Assembly: GCA_951813535.1 (NCBI GenBank)
Contig: OX638345.1
Span: forward strand, 3,464,608-3,528,607
DNA: 64,000 nt
Source of the DNA: an uncultured Dehalococcoidia bacterium
GTDB taxonomy: Bacteria > Chloroflexota > Dehalococcoidia > Lucifugimonadales > UBA3495
Direction: 5' to 3'
Under the pieces are notes generated by a model that worked only from the letters and a program-made list of their open reading frames with translations, did not search any database and was not told the DNA's origin. This document shows, piece by piece, positions 54,641 to 64,000 of the stretch. A program made the translations under genes and the position numbers. Position 1 is the first letter of the stretch. Each line of letters opens with the position of its first letter.

Positions 54641-55344
54641 TCAGCGGGTTACGTTGATCGTGTGGCTCTTGGTAGTCATTTCGTCAGCTGCGGTGATGGT
54701 GATCTCGTTGTCGCCCGGGCTGAGGTCGACCCTGTCGTTGGTGACCGACGAGTCGGTGTCGGCCGTGATGGTGTAGGTCGCAAAGAGGTTGCTCACCTTG
54801 GGCGTGAGCGTAATCGTGGACGTATCTGAGGGCACGGCGAGACCATAGGCGACCGTGTCGCTCGCGAAGTCCGGCGAGAGGGTGCTAACGCTGGTCTCCA
54901 GCGCCAGAAGGTCGGCGCTATTTCGACACGGCGACTCCATCGGCGGCAGCCGGCTGGCCAGGTGCTCGTTGTCCGCGCCCCAGCAGGCGAACGGAGCTCG
55001 ATCCAAGGAGATCATCGTGTACCAGAGCGTGTCGTTATCGGGCACATTTTTCAGGTGAGGGAAGAAAGTGCTGCCAACCCGGGTCTGATCGTTGGGTTTG
55101 TTCCAGGAGGTGACGGTCCCATCGGCCTTGAGGCCGCATATCCCTGTGCTGTAGCCATGTCGACCATCTGGAACTCGTCGCCAGCGGGCGTAGGGCTGGG
55201 GAAGTGGTAGGCGTTTCTCGGGTACCAATCGTGCTTCTTTTTCCACTGCCAGCAGTACAGGGTGTCGTCGGCAGCCCGGATCCCGCACCCATTCCGCCCC
55301 CGGCGCCAATGTGCTGGTACGCAACGTCGGAATAGGGGGTCCAT
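54641..55344 (-). pseudogene. 5'-truncated secreted protein with RCC1-like and cadherin-like parts
   Basis: RCC1-type strands appear in two frames: NGCGIRAADDTLYCWQWKKK and SPTPAGDEFQMVDMATA (to ~55150), then after a one-base shift ICGLKADGTVTSWNKPNDQT and MISLDRAPFACWGADNEHLA. A C-terminal cadherin-like beta-sandwich follows (SDTVAYGLAVPSDTSTITLT, VDLSPGDNEITITAADEMTT), ending TGA. No start or signal peptide remains. It lies just after the end of the related 1,702-residue gene and may be a paralogue's tail. Confidence 0.6.
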
Positions 55345-55399
55345 CTCTATGGCGGCGAAGCCCCATCTCCTGTTATCTCCCCTCCAGCCCTACGACGCG

Positions 55400-58300
55400 T
55401 CAGCTGAGACGGTTTACGATCACGGTGTAGGTGGCGGAGTCGGCGCCGTTGGTCACCGTGATGGTGATCGTGTTGTTGCCCGGGCTAAGGCTCACCTGGT
55501 ATCCGTCTGTGCCGGTGTCGTTGTCGTCGGGGTCGATGTCCACGCTCGAGGTGTCGAACGCCGCTTCTGCCGTGACTGTTACAGAGGCGGTGGCGCTCGG
55601 CACCTGCACCGTGTACGCCCGGCGGCCGCTGGAGAAAACGAAGCTGACCCCCGACAGCTCCAAGGAACTCAACAGCGGACTTTCCGGCATGTTGAATGCA
55701 TGGAGCTCGTTGCTCCCGTCGTATATCCACATAGTGGTCCCGTCGGACCATGCGCTCTGTGGGTGCGAGATTTCCGCGGTCTGAAGAGAGCCGCGGCTGA
55801 TGTCTAGATCGGTCCTACGGTCGCCGGTGGCCAAGTCGTAGGCGAGCACATTGTTGTCAAATAGGCCGGATACCCACATGGTGGTTCCGTCGGACCACAG
55901 ATCCCGGGCCCAATGATTGCCGGTTGCCGAAAGAGCTATGTCGCTGTCCGGAACACGGTCGCCGGTGGCCAGGTCGTAGGCGTACAACTTGTGGTTAGCC
56001 CAACCGACAACCCACATGATGATTCCGTTGGACCATAGACCCTGCAGGCAATAGACATTGACGGCGATGTCGCGGCTTGCCATTCGGTCGCCGGTGGCCA
56101 AGTCGTAGGCGTACACCTTTTTGTCATAGAAGTCGGATACCCACATGATGATTCCGTCGGACCACAGACCCCCTGGCTCGGAGATGCCGGATGCCGAAAG
56201 ATTGTTTATGTCGCTGCCCGGAACACGGTCGCCGGTGGCCAAGTCGTAGGCGAGGATCTTCCGCTGCGACCGGTCGACCGCCCACAGCGTGGTGCGGTCA
56301 GACCAAATCCCCTCAAGATCCGGGTCGTTCTCCAACGTGATGTCTTTGGTGTAGTTCCAATCGAAGGCGGCGTCCGAGGCCCGGATTACGGTGATGATGT
56401 AGCTCTTGACCTGGGTCCCGTCGGTCGACTCCACGGTGACTACTATCTTGGTGACGACCCCGGTGAGGTGCACCTGATGGCCGGTGGCGTCGCCGTCGTC
56501 GTCGTCGGGGTCGATGTCCACTTCAGAGCCGGAGACGGCGGGCGTGGCCGTGATCGTGGTGGCGACCACGCTGTCGGCGACATAGGCCCGGTACTCGCGC
56601 GTGGCAGCGTCGAAGGCGCCGATGTCGATGCCCGACAGCGACAGCGCGCTCAGATTGGCGTCTCCGGAGAGCATCGCAAAGCCTGTCCGGGTGACGGTGA
56701 GGGTATAGGTGGCAGTGTTGGCGCCGTTGGTCACCGTCACGGTGATCGTGTTGTCGCCCGGGCTAAGGTTCACCTGGCTTCCTAACGTACCGGCGTCAGC
56801 GTCGTCGGGGTCGATGTCCACGCTCGAGGTGGCGAACCCCGCTTCTGCCGTGACCGTCACAGAGGCGGTCGTGCTCGGCACCCGCACCGTGTACGCCCGG
56901 CGGCCGCTGGAGAACAAGAAGCTGGCCCCCGACAGCTCCAAGGAACGCAACAGCGGAGTTTGCGGCATGTTGAACGCGTGGAGCTCGTCATTGTTTGCGT
57001 CGCTTATCCACATAGTGGTCCCGTCGGACCATACGCCCTTGGGCCGATAGCTTCCCCTGGACTCAAGAGAGGCCCTGCTGATGCCCAGATCAGCCCTTAG
57101 GGCGCCGGTGGCGAGATCATAGGCGCGCACCTGGCTGCCCCTGACCAAGTCATATTTGACCACCCACAGGGTGGTCCCATCAGACCACAGATCCCGGGCA
57201 CGAGAGAAATTTAGGGGTATGTCGGCGCCCGGTGCGCGGTCGCCGGTGGCCAGGTCGTAGGCGTACACTTTTCGCTCACCCCAACTGGCAAACCACAGGG
57301 TGGTCCCGTCGGACCACAGACCCTGGGAGCACTCGTCCCCGACGCCGATGTCGCGGCTTGGCCTTCGGTCGCCGGTGGCCAAGTCGTAGGCGTACACCTT
57401 CTCGGCATGGCAGTCGGATACCCACATGATGATTCCGTCGGACCACAGGCCCCGTGGCTCGGAGTTGCCGGATGCCTGAAGTTTGTTTATGTCGCTGTCC
57501 GGAACACGGTCGCCGGTGGCCAAGTCGTAGGCGAGGATCTTCCGCTGCGACCGGCTGACCGCCCACAACGTGGTGCGGTCAGACCAAATCCCCTCAAGAT
57601 TCGGGTTGTTCTCCAACGTGATGTCTCTGGTGGGGTTCCAATGGAAGGCGGCGTCCGAGACCCGGGTGACGGTAATGGTGTAGCTGGTCATCTGGCCGCC
57701 TGAACTGGCGACAACCGTGATGGCGGTCTCCGAGCCGGGACCGCCCAGCGCGACCTGGATCCCGGGATTGATCGTGTCGCGGTCGACCGGCGCCGAGGTG
57801 ACTGATGCTCCGCCGCTGCCCGTCGCGTTGACCGTCACCTCCGACACGTCGTGGTCCACCGTGGCGGTAAAGTCGTAGGCGCCGGGCCCGAACGGCGGCA
57901 CCAGGTCCGTTGACGAGACGCTCAGTTCACTCAATGCGGGAGGGTCGTTGCGAGACAAGATGCTGCGGGCCGAGCGTGCCGGCACGGTGCGCGTGTCACG
58001 CACCTGCGCGTCGTTCGGCGGAGTCGAAGTCCTGGTGATGAGTGTCAGGTAGAGGCTCTGGCTCAGCCCATCGGCGGAGGTGACCCGCACGATCACCAGC
58101 GTGTCCCCGGTCTCGGAGAGCCGGACCTGGCGCCCAGCCACGTTGGGGTCCGCGTCGTCTTCGTCCACCACCAGGCCCTTGGCGCCGGCGCGCACTACGA
58201 ACACCTCCACCGTGGCGCCGGTGTCGGAGCGGCTGGCCACCACAGTGGTCTGCGACTCGCCCGTGGGTGCGGGCAGCTCATAGCGGATCTGTTGGTCGTC

Positions 58301-60508
58301 GAAGTCCAGCGTTCCCAGTCCGGTCAGCTGCATGTCGTTCAGCGTCGACGAGACGTCCCCGGCCGCCGACGCCTCGCTGACCACCAGCCAATAGCGCACC
58401 ACCGTAGCGCCGTCGGGCGCCGTCACGGCCACCGAGATGGTGGTCTCCGCTCCTGCCGACAGCGCGACCTGATGGCCCACGGCGGACAGGTCCGCATCCT
58501 CGGGAATGATAGATACCGTCGCGCCCTCCGCGGACCGGGACGCCTCGGCGTGCACGGTGATTTGCGACCCCCCGGACGCAGCCTGGGCGGTATACAGCGT
58601 CTCGAGCGGATCGAAGGCCGTGTCCATCACGGCGCCGTCTACGGCCAGCGATGCCAGCGAGGCGTCCGCAAGCTGGGCGGCCATTGTGGCGGGCCCAGGC
58701 ACCGTCAATGTGGGATGGTAATGCAGACCATCGCCGTCGCCGCTGCAGATGGCGCCCTGCTCCTGGCAGCCGGCCGCCTTGTACAGAGAGACACCCACGT
58801 CGGCGTCTGAATCCGGCTCCACGGTGATCAGCCAGGCCTTACCTCCGGACACGCGTTGTACCTTTTTGACGGTTCCTCCGTCGACCACCAGGCCGTGATG
58901 CCTGAGGCCCTCGTCCGTGATGGCGACGTCCCCGGTGAAGTTGAGCCTGAACTCAAGAGTGTCTACTCCGTTGTGATCGCTCGGTATATTCGAAAAATAC
59001 GCGGTGGGCGGCGCCTGCTCTCGCGTCGGAAGCGGCGCTTGGTCCATCGTTAGACTCACATCGACCGTCTCGCCCGGCGTCCAGCTGAAACCCCTGTCTC
59101 CCCACCAGTAGCTGCCCGGCCACCTGGCCGGCTGAATCGAACTGTCGCGGCCCGCGTACTCGTAGTCGCCAATTCGCAGTATGAAGTCCGACGGCAGCTC
59201 CCGGTTCACCGCGAAGAACAGGCCTTCGGCCAAGTGGAACACGTAAGCGACCACGTAGGTGGTCCCGTCCAGCGTGAACTCCGCCGGAGCAAGATCCGTA
59301 TCCTGAATGACCTGCCTGGAGTATCCGGTGGCGACGGGCGCCAGGGTCTCGGTCTTACCCACGGTCAGCGTAGCCGACCACTCCGGTATGACCTGGTCCG
59401 TTGACACGCTCTCCAGACCTCCGTGTGTATAGCCTGCGCGGTCGGTGTAAGACACGCGCACTTTGACCCAGCGCCCTGAATCCGCCGCCGTAAGGGTGTA
59501 TTCGGAGTTCGTCGCCCCCGCGATGTCCCGGTCGGTCGAGCCATCGAGCCAGACCCACTGGTGCTGGAACTTCACACGGTCCAGACCGTTCGCGTCGGCA
59601 ATGCCTGACGTGTCCGCGGTGAGCGTATTGCCCACCTCTGCAGTTCCGTTGATGACAGGGTGTCCCGTTGGCGCTGCGTTGCCTGGCCGCTCACGGTCTT
59701 TGGCGTCTGATTGGTCGGTGCTGGACATGAACAACCATTGGGACCAGTCCGAAGTGCCGATTTCATTGCTGGCGCGCACCCTGAAATTGTAGGAAGCATC
59801 CTCATGCTGCAATCCACTTACGACGGCCCCCGCACCGTACAGTGCGACCTCCACGCTGCCGTGGGGCAGGTCGATGTGATCTCCGGTCTGCGCATCGTAG
59901 AGTTGAACCTCGTAATGGTCCGCTCCCGGTACCTCATTCCACTGCAGGTCGACTCCACCCTGGAAAATCGCCTCCCCGGTGAGGTCCTGCGGCGTGCCGA
60001 GGCTCGATGACTGTGATCGCTCCCGGGTCGGATTGGGCGTCGGTTCGGGCTCAGGTGTGGGGGTGGGCTCGGCCGACGGGAGGGTCACGTTGGCCAGGTT
60101 CGACATTTTGCTCACCTGGTCGCCCCGCAGCGCCTTGACCCGGTAGTTGTACTGCTCCCCGGCAACGGTGGCGTCTTTATCGGTGTAGGAGGTTGCAGTC
60201 GAACCGGTGTCGGCCACGACGACCGTCGGTTTCGGCTCTCCCTGCCGGGGCAGACGGCGCAGGACCTGGTAACCGGTCACCGACTCAGCGTCCTCGGCGG
60301 GAGCTTCCCAGCTGAGCTTCACACCCTTCTCTGGGATGATCTCCGCGGTCAGGTTCCGTGGCTTCGTCGAGTCGCTCTGCGCCTGGGCTGGCCCGACCAG
60401 GGTCAACGCCATCACGGCGACGATCAATCCCACCACGACCAACGCCGGAAAGATTGCCCGCAGGGGCCATGGAACAGATTGCAGACGCGCTTTAATACCA
60501 GCCTCCAT
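55400..60508 (-). CDS. Large secreted FnIII / Ig-like / cadherin-like / beta-propeller protein
   Basis: 1,702 residues from the ATG at 60508, with AAGGA 6 bases upstream, followed by a signal peptide (AIFPALVVVGLIVAVMALTL). Domains in order: FnIII, a Pro/Thr linker, a second FnIII, an Ig-like domain (NGTAEVGNTLTADTSGIADA), a beta-rich region, and several cadherin-like beta-sandwich domains (ending in VTVTR-type strands). Two similar cassettes follow, each with five or six propeller blades of the form LWSDGTTMWVSD...VYAYDLATGDR plus a cadherin-like domain. No C-terminal anchor is seen. Such proteins act in adhesion or glycan and protein binding. The two propeller cassettes are close duplicates about 1.28 kb apart. 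Confidence 0.85.
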   Translation of the reverse strand: MEAGIKARLQSVPWPLRAIFPALVVVGLIVAVMALTLVGPAQAQSDSTKPRNLTAEIIPEKGVKLSWEAPAEDAESVTGYQVLRRLPRQGEPKPTVVVADTGSTATSYTDKDATVAGEQYNYRVKALRGDQVSKMSNLANVTLPSAEPTPTPEPEPTPNPTRERSQSSSLGTPQDLTGEAIFQGGVDLQWNEVPGADHYEVQLYDAQTGDHIDLPHGSVEVALYGAGAVVSGLQHEDASYNFRVRASNEIGTSDWSQWLFMSSTDQSDAKDRERPGNAAPTGHPVINGTAEVGNTLTADTSGIADANGLDRVKFQHQWVWLDGSTDRDIAGATNSEYTLTAADSGRWVKVRVSYTDRAGYTHGGLESVSTDQVIPEWSATLTVGKTETLAPVATGYSRQVIQDTDLAPAEFTLDGTTYVVAYVFHLAEGLFFAVNRELPSDFILRIGDYEYAGRDSSIQPARWPGSYWWGDRGFSWTPGETVDVSLTMDQAPLPTREQAPPTAYFSNIPSDHNGVDTLEFRLNFTGDVAITDEGLRHHGLVVDGGTVKKVQRVSGGKAWLITVEPDSDADVGVSLYKAAGCQEQGAICSGDGDGLHYHPTLTVPGPATMAAQLADASLASLAVDGAVMDTAFDPLETLYTAQAASGGSQITVHAEASRSAEGATVSIIPEDADLSAVGHQVALSAGAETTISVAVTAPDGATVVRYWLVVSEASAAGDVSSTLNDMQLTGLGTLDFDDQQIRYELPAPTGESQTTVVASRSDTGATVEVFVVRAGAKGLVVDEDDADPNVAGRQVRLSETGDTLVIVRVTSADGLSQSLYLTLITRTSTPPNDAQVRDTRTVPARSARSILSRNDPPALSELSVSSTDLVPPFGPGAYDFTATVDHDVSEVTVNATGSGGASVTSAPVDRDTINPGIQVALGGPGSETAITVVASSGGQMTSYTITVTRVSDAAFHWNPTRDITLENNPNLEGIWSDRTTLWAVSRSQRKILAYDLATGDRVPDSDINKLQASGNSEPRGLWSDGIIMWVSDCHAEKVYAYDLATGDRRPSRDIGVGDECSQGLWSDGTTLWFASWGERKVYAYDLATGDRAPGADIPLNFSRARDLWSDGTTLWVVKYDLVRGSQVRAYDLATGALRADLGISRASLESRGSYRPKGVWSDGTTMWISDANNDELHAFNMPQTPLLRSLELSGASFLFSSGRRAYTVRVPSTTASVTVTAEAGFATSSVDIDPDDADAGTLGSQVNLSPGDNTITVTVTNGANTATYTLTVTRTGFAMLSGDANLSALSLSGIDIGAFDAATREYRAYVADSVVATTITATPAVSGSEVDIDPDDDDGDATGHQVHLTGVVTKIVVTVESTDGTQVKSYIITVIRASDAAFDWNYTKDITLENDPDLEGIWSDRTTLWAVDRSQRKILAYDLATGDRVPGSDINNLSASGISEPGGLWSDGIIMWVSDFYDKKVYAYDLATGDRMASRDIAVNVYCLQGLWSNGIIMWVVGWANHKLYAYDLATGDRVPDSDIALSATGNHWARDLWSDGTTMWVSGLFDNNVLAYDLATGDRRTDLDISRGSLQTAEISHPQSAWSDGTTMWIYDGSNELHAFNMPESPLLSSLELSGVSFVFSSGRRAYTVQVPSATASVTVTAEAAFDTSSVDIDPDDNDTGTDGYQVSLSPGNNTITITVTNGADSATYTVIVNRLS

Positions 60509-61189
60509 GCCCGTCCTTAGTGGATATGTGGAGCGAACGCCGAGGCTGCTCCCAGACATCGACACCAACGATAGGCCGGGGGACTAGGGATGTGCGTTGC
60601 AGCAGTGTGATATTTGGGGGATTATTTATGCAGTTCGTATGACGCCGATGCTGACGAGCACCGTTTCCACCGTAGGGAAGTAACCCTTTGGGTCGCGCCG
60701 AATGTCGAAGGCACAGCAAGACCGAACGATAGCCAACCCGGGTGTGAGTACGCCTCAGCCATCCCCTCCGACCCCAGTAGCGCCTTTCTTCGTAGTATCA
60801 ACCGGGATATTGCCAAGCGTTTTGACCATGACCACCGCCAAGACGACGGCAGCAACCCGACCTGGCTGTGGTGACGGTAGGTTGGTTAGCCTGTCGTCGC
60901 GCCGGAGGAGTCGGCGCAATCAGCTCCGGTGTGGGTTATGGGGAACCGTAAACAAACCTATCTATTGACGCGGGGGCGTTGACGGGACGAATTGCACGGC
61001 CTTTTGGGTTGGCCCGACGGTCTAACCGTGCGTATCGTCGTCCGCAGGGTGAGGCCGTCTCCCGGCTCCCATCCAGAGCCCATCGCGAACGATAGGTGTC
61101 GCGCTTTCATCGCTCACCGGAAGGACGACACACCGGGAAACTGCTCGAATACCGAAGCTGCTACCTACTGCGCGGTTGCGGATTGTGTC
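60509..61189. other. Intergenic stretch, no gene recognised
   Basis: About 680 bases between the large surface gene and the IS21 remnant. It should hold the promoter of the surface gene; frames here are not protein-like. Confidence 0.4.
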
Positions 61190-61963
61190 TGGCGACAATT
61201 GCCGCCACGTCATCAACTCGCTGGTGCGCAAACCGGTAGGCTTCGCCGGTACCGGTTCAGAGAGCAGCTGTTTCCCACCCTGCGCTTCCCGCTCAGTCAC
61301 GATCCGCTCAAGGAGTGGCGCGGAGAGGATGCGGACGTGCTCCATGTCCGCATCCTGCGCCTGGTGACGCAGACCATGGAGGCCGATGTGGACAGCATGA
61401 TGCTGCTGGAGGCGCGTCAGCCCTTTGACTACGCACAGGTGCGGGAACTGGCCGAGCTCAAACCGCCCGAGGCTCCGGCGTAGGTGCTGTCGGGGAAGCC
61501 GAACTTGACGATCTACGACGACCTGCTCACCGTCAGCCTGGCCGGATCGGAGGGGCGTGGAAACTGCTCACTCCGTCCTTTCGCACCGGCTTACCGTCTG
61601 GTGCAGGACCTGCTGGCCGCCAAGCGCGACTTCGACCTGCCACGGCAACTGCGCAAGCTGGACTACTTCTACATTGCTTTCCTGGATGACCTGGGTTACC
61701 TGCCTCAGGGCAACGAGAAGTCCGAGGTCCTCTTCACCCTCATCGCCGAACGCTACGAACGTCGGTCCCTGGGCATCACGTCCAACCTGGTCTTCTCTGA
61801 GTGGGAGCGCATCTTCGCCAATCCCATGGCCACCGCGGCGGCGATTGACCAGGTCGTCCGCCACGCCGTCATCCTGGAGTTTGACGTCCCCAGCTACCGG
61901 ACTGACGCAGCCCAGCAACGCGGCGAGACTGCCGCGGCCGAGGAGGTGAACCGGCAAAACTAA
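61190..61963 (+). pseudogene. IS21 remnant: IstA C-terminus joined to IstB C-terminus
   Basis: The 5' part reads DNCRHVINSLVRKP, shifts frame near 61245, then REQLFPTLRFPLSHDPLKEW, DVLHVRILRLVTQTMEADVD and PFDYAQVRELAELKPPEAPA, the end of IS21 transposase IstA. After a TAG (61481) the same frame continues VLSGKPNLTIYDDLLT and then the C-terminal half of the helper ATPase IstB: APAYRLVQDLLAAKRDFDLP, YFYIAFLDDLGYLPQGNEKS (Walker B), RRSLGITSNLVFSEWERIFA and HAVILEFDVPSYRT. Walker A is missing. A deletion has fused the two genes; the element is dead. Confidence 0.8.
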
Positions 61964-62125
61964 TCGGCGACAATTCGGCAAGTCTAGTTGACGCGGGACA
62001 GGCGGCGCCGAGCCAAGAGGCCAGACACAGTGCCACGACAGCGTTTAGCGCGGGCGTGCAGAAAGCGGAACTCGGCAAGTAAGCCAGCCAGTCCCTTCAG
62101 CCACTGGCTGGTCGTCCATGGTCTC

Positions 62126-64000
62126 CTACTCCGACCGCAACGCACGTTGGTACACCCGCTCCAACTCTTCATCGTGCCAGACCACTACGGCATCTTCGCG
62201 CCGTTCGCCCGGCAGGGTCTGTTGCAGGGCGAAGAGCTCATCATTGCTGGCGCTCTCCAAGCCTCTCTCCTTGATTACGGCCTGAAAGAGTTTTATTTCG
62301 CCCAATGCCTTCCCATATTCGGGGAGCCCGATGTTCTCCCAGTAGGCATCGCTATAGGGGTCGAACCCGAGGCGTTCGACGTGCGCACGGCATTCCACCC
62401 CATTTTCACCCATGCAGTTGCCCCGATGGATGCTCATGTATTCTTCGGCTTCCTCGCGGGTGGGGGTGAGTTGGCGGCGTTCTACCTCTGCCTGTTCGAT
62501 GAATTTATCGATGACGGCCACGATGGACTTTTCCACCGCCGCGCCCCTGGTCATGGACTCGTCCGTCATCATCCAGAATTCAGCATACTGTCGGATGTCC
62601 CCATGGGTCACATCGTTTCCCTGCACGGTTGCCACCACCATCGTGTCTCCGTCTTTGGGTTCCAGGGCATCCTTGAGGGTCGATCCATCCCGCAGTCCGA
62701 TGTCTTCACCCGTAACGTCTTCGCCCTCTACAGCAGCCACCACTTCCGAGTTGCCGTCTTCGGATTCGTAGGCATCGCCGCGGTTGTCACTGTGTTCAAG
62801 CGGTGGCTCATTCCGATGGGTGGTTCCATACCTGGACCCCGTATCGGCGTCAAACGCTACCACACCCACCGAAAAGTCCCGCCGGGCTTCCTCCGGTGTA
62901 ATGCCGGCCGTGCGCCATGAACCCCGGGCTTCTACCACCCAGACCAACGTGTCCGGGATTGCCGGGGACGATGATCCCCCTTGCATCGCATCAAACTCGC
63001 TCCTGCGCATCAAGCGGGCAGTTGGCGAGTGAGGTTTTCCGGTTACATTAAGCCCGGGGTAGTTGAAGCTCAGGTGCGCCAGTCCCAATCGGGCGGCCAG
63101 TCGTTCGGAGATTCTGGGGCCTCCGTCCATCCCAACCGGCCGATGCTCATCCGGTATTTTCCTCCACACTGACCGCGTTACGACCGGGTCCGTCATGATG
63201 CCACGCGAGAGTTCTCCCGTCTCCAGCCAGAAAGCCCGCACGACCGACGTGCCGTCCGAGAGCCGGATGCCGAGGAAGTAGCGTGGCCCGTCATGTCCAC
63301 GGTTCTGCTGATCCACCGGCGCTTCGAGCACCATGTCGACGAACCGCTCAATGGCGTGCCCGTCATCCATCGTGCCCAGGATGGTCAATTCGTTATCGTC
63401 AACGAGCACGTCTATGGCCGTGACCTTGCCCCGTATGTCCAGCAAATCCTCGCCGGTTTTGGCGGATGGGTTCGTGTCGGCTTCATACAGGATCGCCCTG
63501 CCCTCCTCCAACGTCCCCAGCCGGAACTTCGGCGAGTAGCCCATTACCTCAAAGACCTGAGTTCCCGGATTCAGGTGGGTGGAGTCGCCATCCTGGTACC
63601 GATACTCAGAGTCCGCATACCCGTCGCCTCTGAAGGCAACCCGGTACAGCTCTGGGCCCAGGTCTTCGACTGCCAGGTCGCGGTCATATCGGACATTTTC
63701 TTCTCCGGTGGAGCGCGACTTCCTCACGTACTGAATGCCGCCGAACTGCACTAAAGGAACCCAGCCGATGGTGTGCGGCCGAGGGCTCAGGTCCCCGCCG
63801 TTCGTCAGGCGCTGCACGACGAGAGCCACTGTGGGCCCGTCACTGAGAACTGTATCCAAGCGGTTCGCGCCGTCTGCCCGTCCGTCGTGTCGCTGCACGA
63901 CCCTGCCTTCGCTATCCAGAATGGCTTGAGAGCCCGACGCGACGTGAGTGATGTAGGCCACCCGTCCAGGCATCTCCGGAGTCAGTCCCTCCACGAAAGT
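62126..64000 (-). CDS. Secreted protein with SurA-like domain, 5' end outside window
   Basis: At least 624 codons, open to the window edge; the GTG at 63994 is probably not the start. The N-terminal and middle parts are beta-rich (VQRLTNGGDLSPRPHTIGWV, RYFLGIRLSDGTSVVRAFWL), including a repeated VWVVEARGSWR-type unit. The last ~170 residues (MVVATVQGNDVTHGDIRQYA, VEKSIVAVIDKFIEQAEVER, ETYW-like helices, LGEIKLFQAVIKERGLES) match the N-terminal helical domain of SurA/PpiC-type chaperones, without the parvulin domain. It probably acts outside the membrane in protein folding or binding. It ends in TAG. Confidence 0.7.
   Translation of the reverse strand, partial: TFVEGLTPEMPGRVAYITHVASGSQAILDSEGRVVQRHDGRADGANRLDTVLSDGPTVALVVQRLTNGGDLSPRPHTIGWVPLVQFGGIQYVRKSRSTGEENVRYDRDLAVEDLGPELYRVAFRGDGYADSEYRYQDGDSTHLNPGTQVFEVMGYSPKFRLGTLEEGRAILYEADTNPSAKTGEDLLDIRGKVTAIDVLVDDNELTILGTMDDGHAIERFVDMVLEAPVDQQNRGHDGPRYFLGIRLSDGTSVVRAFWLETGELSRGIMTDPVVTRSVWRKIPDEHRPVGMDGGPRISERLAARLGLAHLSFNYPGLNVTGKPHSPTARLMRRSEFDAMQGGSSSPAIPDTLVWVVEARGSWRTAGITPEEARRDFSVGVVAFDADTGSRYGTTHRNEPPLEHSDNRGDAYESEDGNSEVVAAVEGEDVTGEDIGLRDGSTLKDALEPKDGDTMVVATVQGNDVTHGDIRQYAEFWMMTDESMTRGAAVEKSIVAVIDKFIEQAEVERRQLTPTREEAEEYMSIHRGNCMGENGVECRAHVERLGFDPYSDAYWENIGLPEYGKALGEIKLFQAVIKERGLESASNDELFALQQTLPGERREDAVVVWHDEELERVYQRALRSE

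Noticed and set aside
4310-61483. Complete reassignment of TAG to an amino acid
   Set aside because: TAG ends genes at natural domain limits (Excalibur VVCE end at 28359, winged-helix end at 52074), and reading on gives no sensible extension.

Overview
The window is a 64 kb piece of a GC-rich bacterial chromosome, probably metagenome-derived. Very large secreted Calx-beta, fibronectin III, Ig-like and cadherin-like beta-sandwich proteins, Thr/Pro-rich linkers and a one-polypeptide sensor/response-regulator/winged-helix protein suggest a Chloroflexota lineage (SAR202 or Dehalococcoidia-like). That is inference from gene style only: there is no rRNA, complete tRNA or marker gene. No CRISPR array was seen.

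Layout. (1) 0-13.5 kb, an integrated-element zone: a tyrosine integrase beside a tRNA-3'-end-like att sequence, a partial duplicate of the integrase 5' end, an excisionase-like HTH protein, a primase-C-terminus-like pair, a UvrD-like helicase behind a NERD-like nuclease (a second NERD-like gene lies at the left edge), then small accessory genes (DUF2283, HTH and zinc-binding proteins). (2) 14-18.5 kb, a block of membrane and secreted proteins, all on the minus strand after 14.9 kb and broken by frameshifts and in-frame stops. (3) 18.8-32.4 kb, a nuclease-rich accessory region: a NYN-domain protein, a methyltransferase/HNH remnant, a 1346-residue NACHT NTPase with an Mrr-like nuclease N-terminus, an integrase fragment, a secreted DUF1524/Excalibur nuclease, an IS1182 remnant and a 123-bp tandem duplication. 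(4) 32.5-42.5 kb, two insertion sequences (IS630-like; IS701/IS4-like DDE) bracketing an operon that encodes a PH-like, coiled-coil, tail-anchored protein and a PD-(D/E)XK nuclease with a glycine-rich membrane-type segment. (5) 42.6-64 kb, surface and regulatory genes on the minus strand: a ~2,800-residue Calx-beta protein, a MarR regulator, the hybrid sensor/regulator, a ~1,700-residue beta-propeller/cadherin-like protein, an IS21 remnant and a SurA-like protein that runs off the window.

How the genes may work together. The accessory region reads as a hotspot where mobile elements carry nuclease and NTPase genes of the kinds used in antiphage defence. The best candidates for an undescribed system are the two-gene membrane/nuclease operon at 34.4-36.4 kb and the NACHT protein. 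In the surface cluster, the MarR gene and the hybrid regulator lie directly upstream of the giant adhesin-like gene and may control it.

Caveat. Many reading frames are broken. Several breaks are one-base losses in homopolymer runs, which could be sequencing errors. At least seven others are in-frame TAG codons, which point to decay or, less likely, amber suppression. TAG also ends apparently intact genes (for example at 28359 and 52074), so it is a normal stop here.
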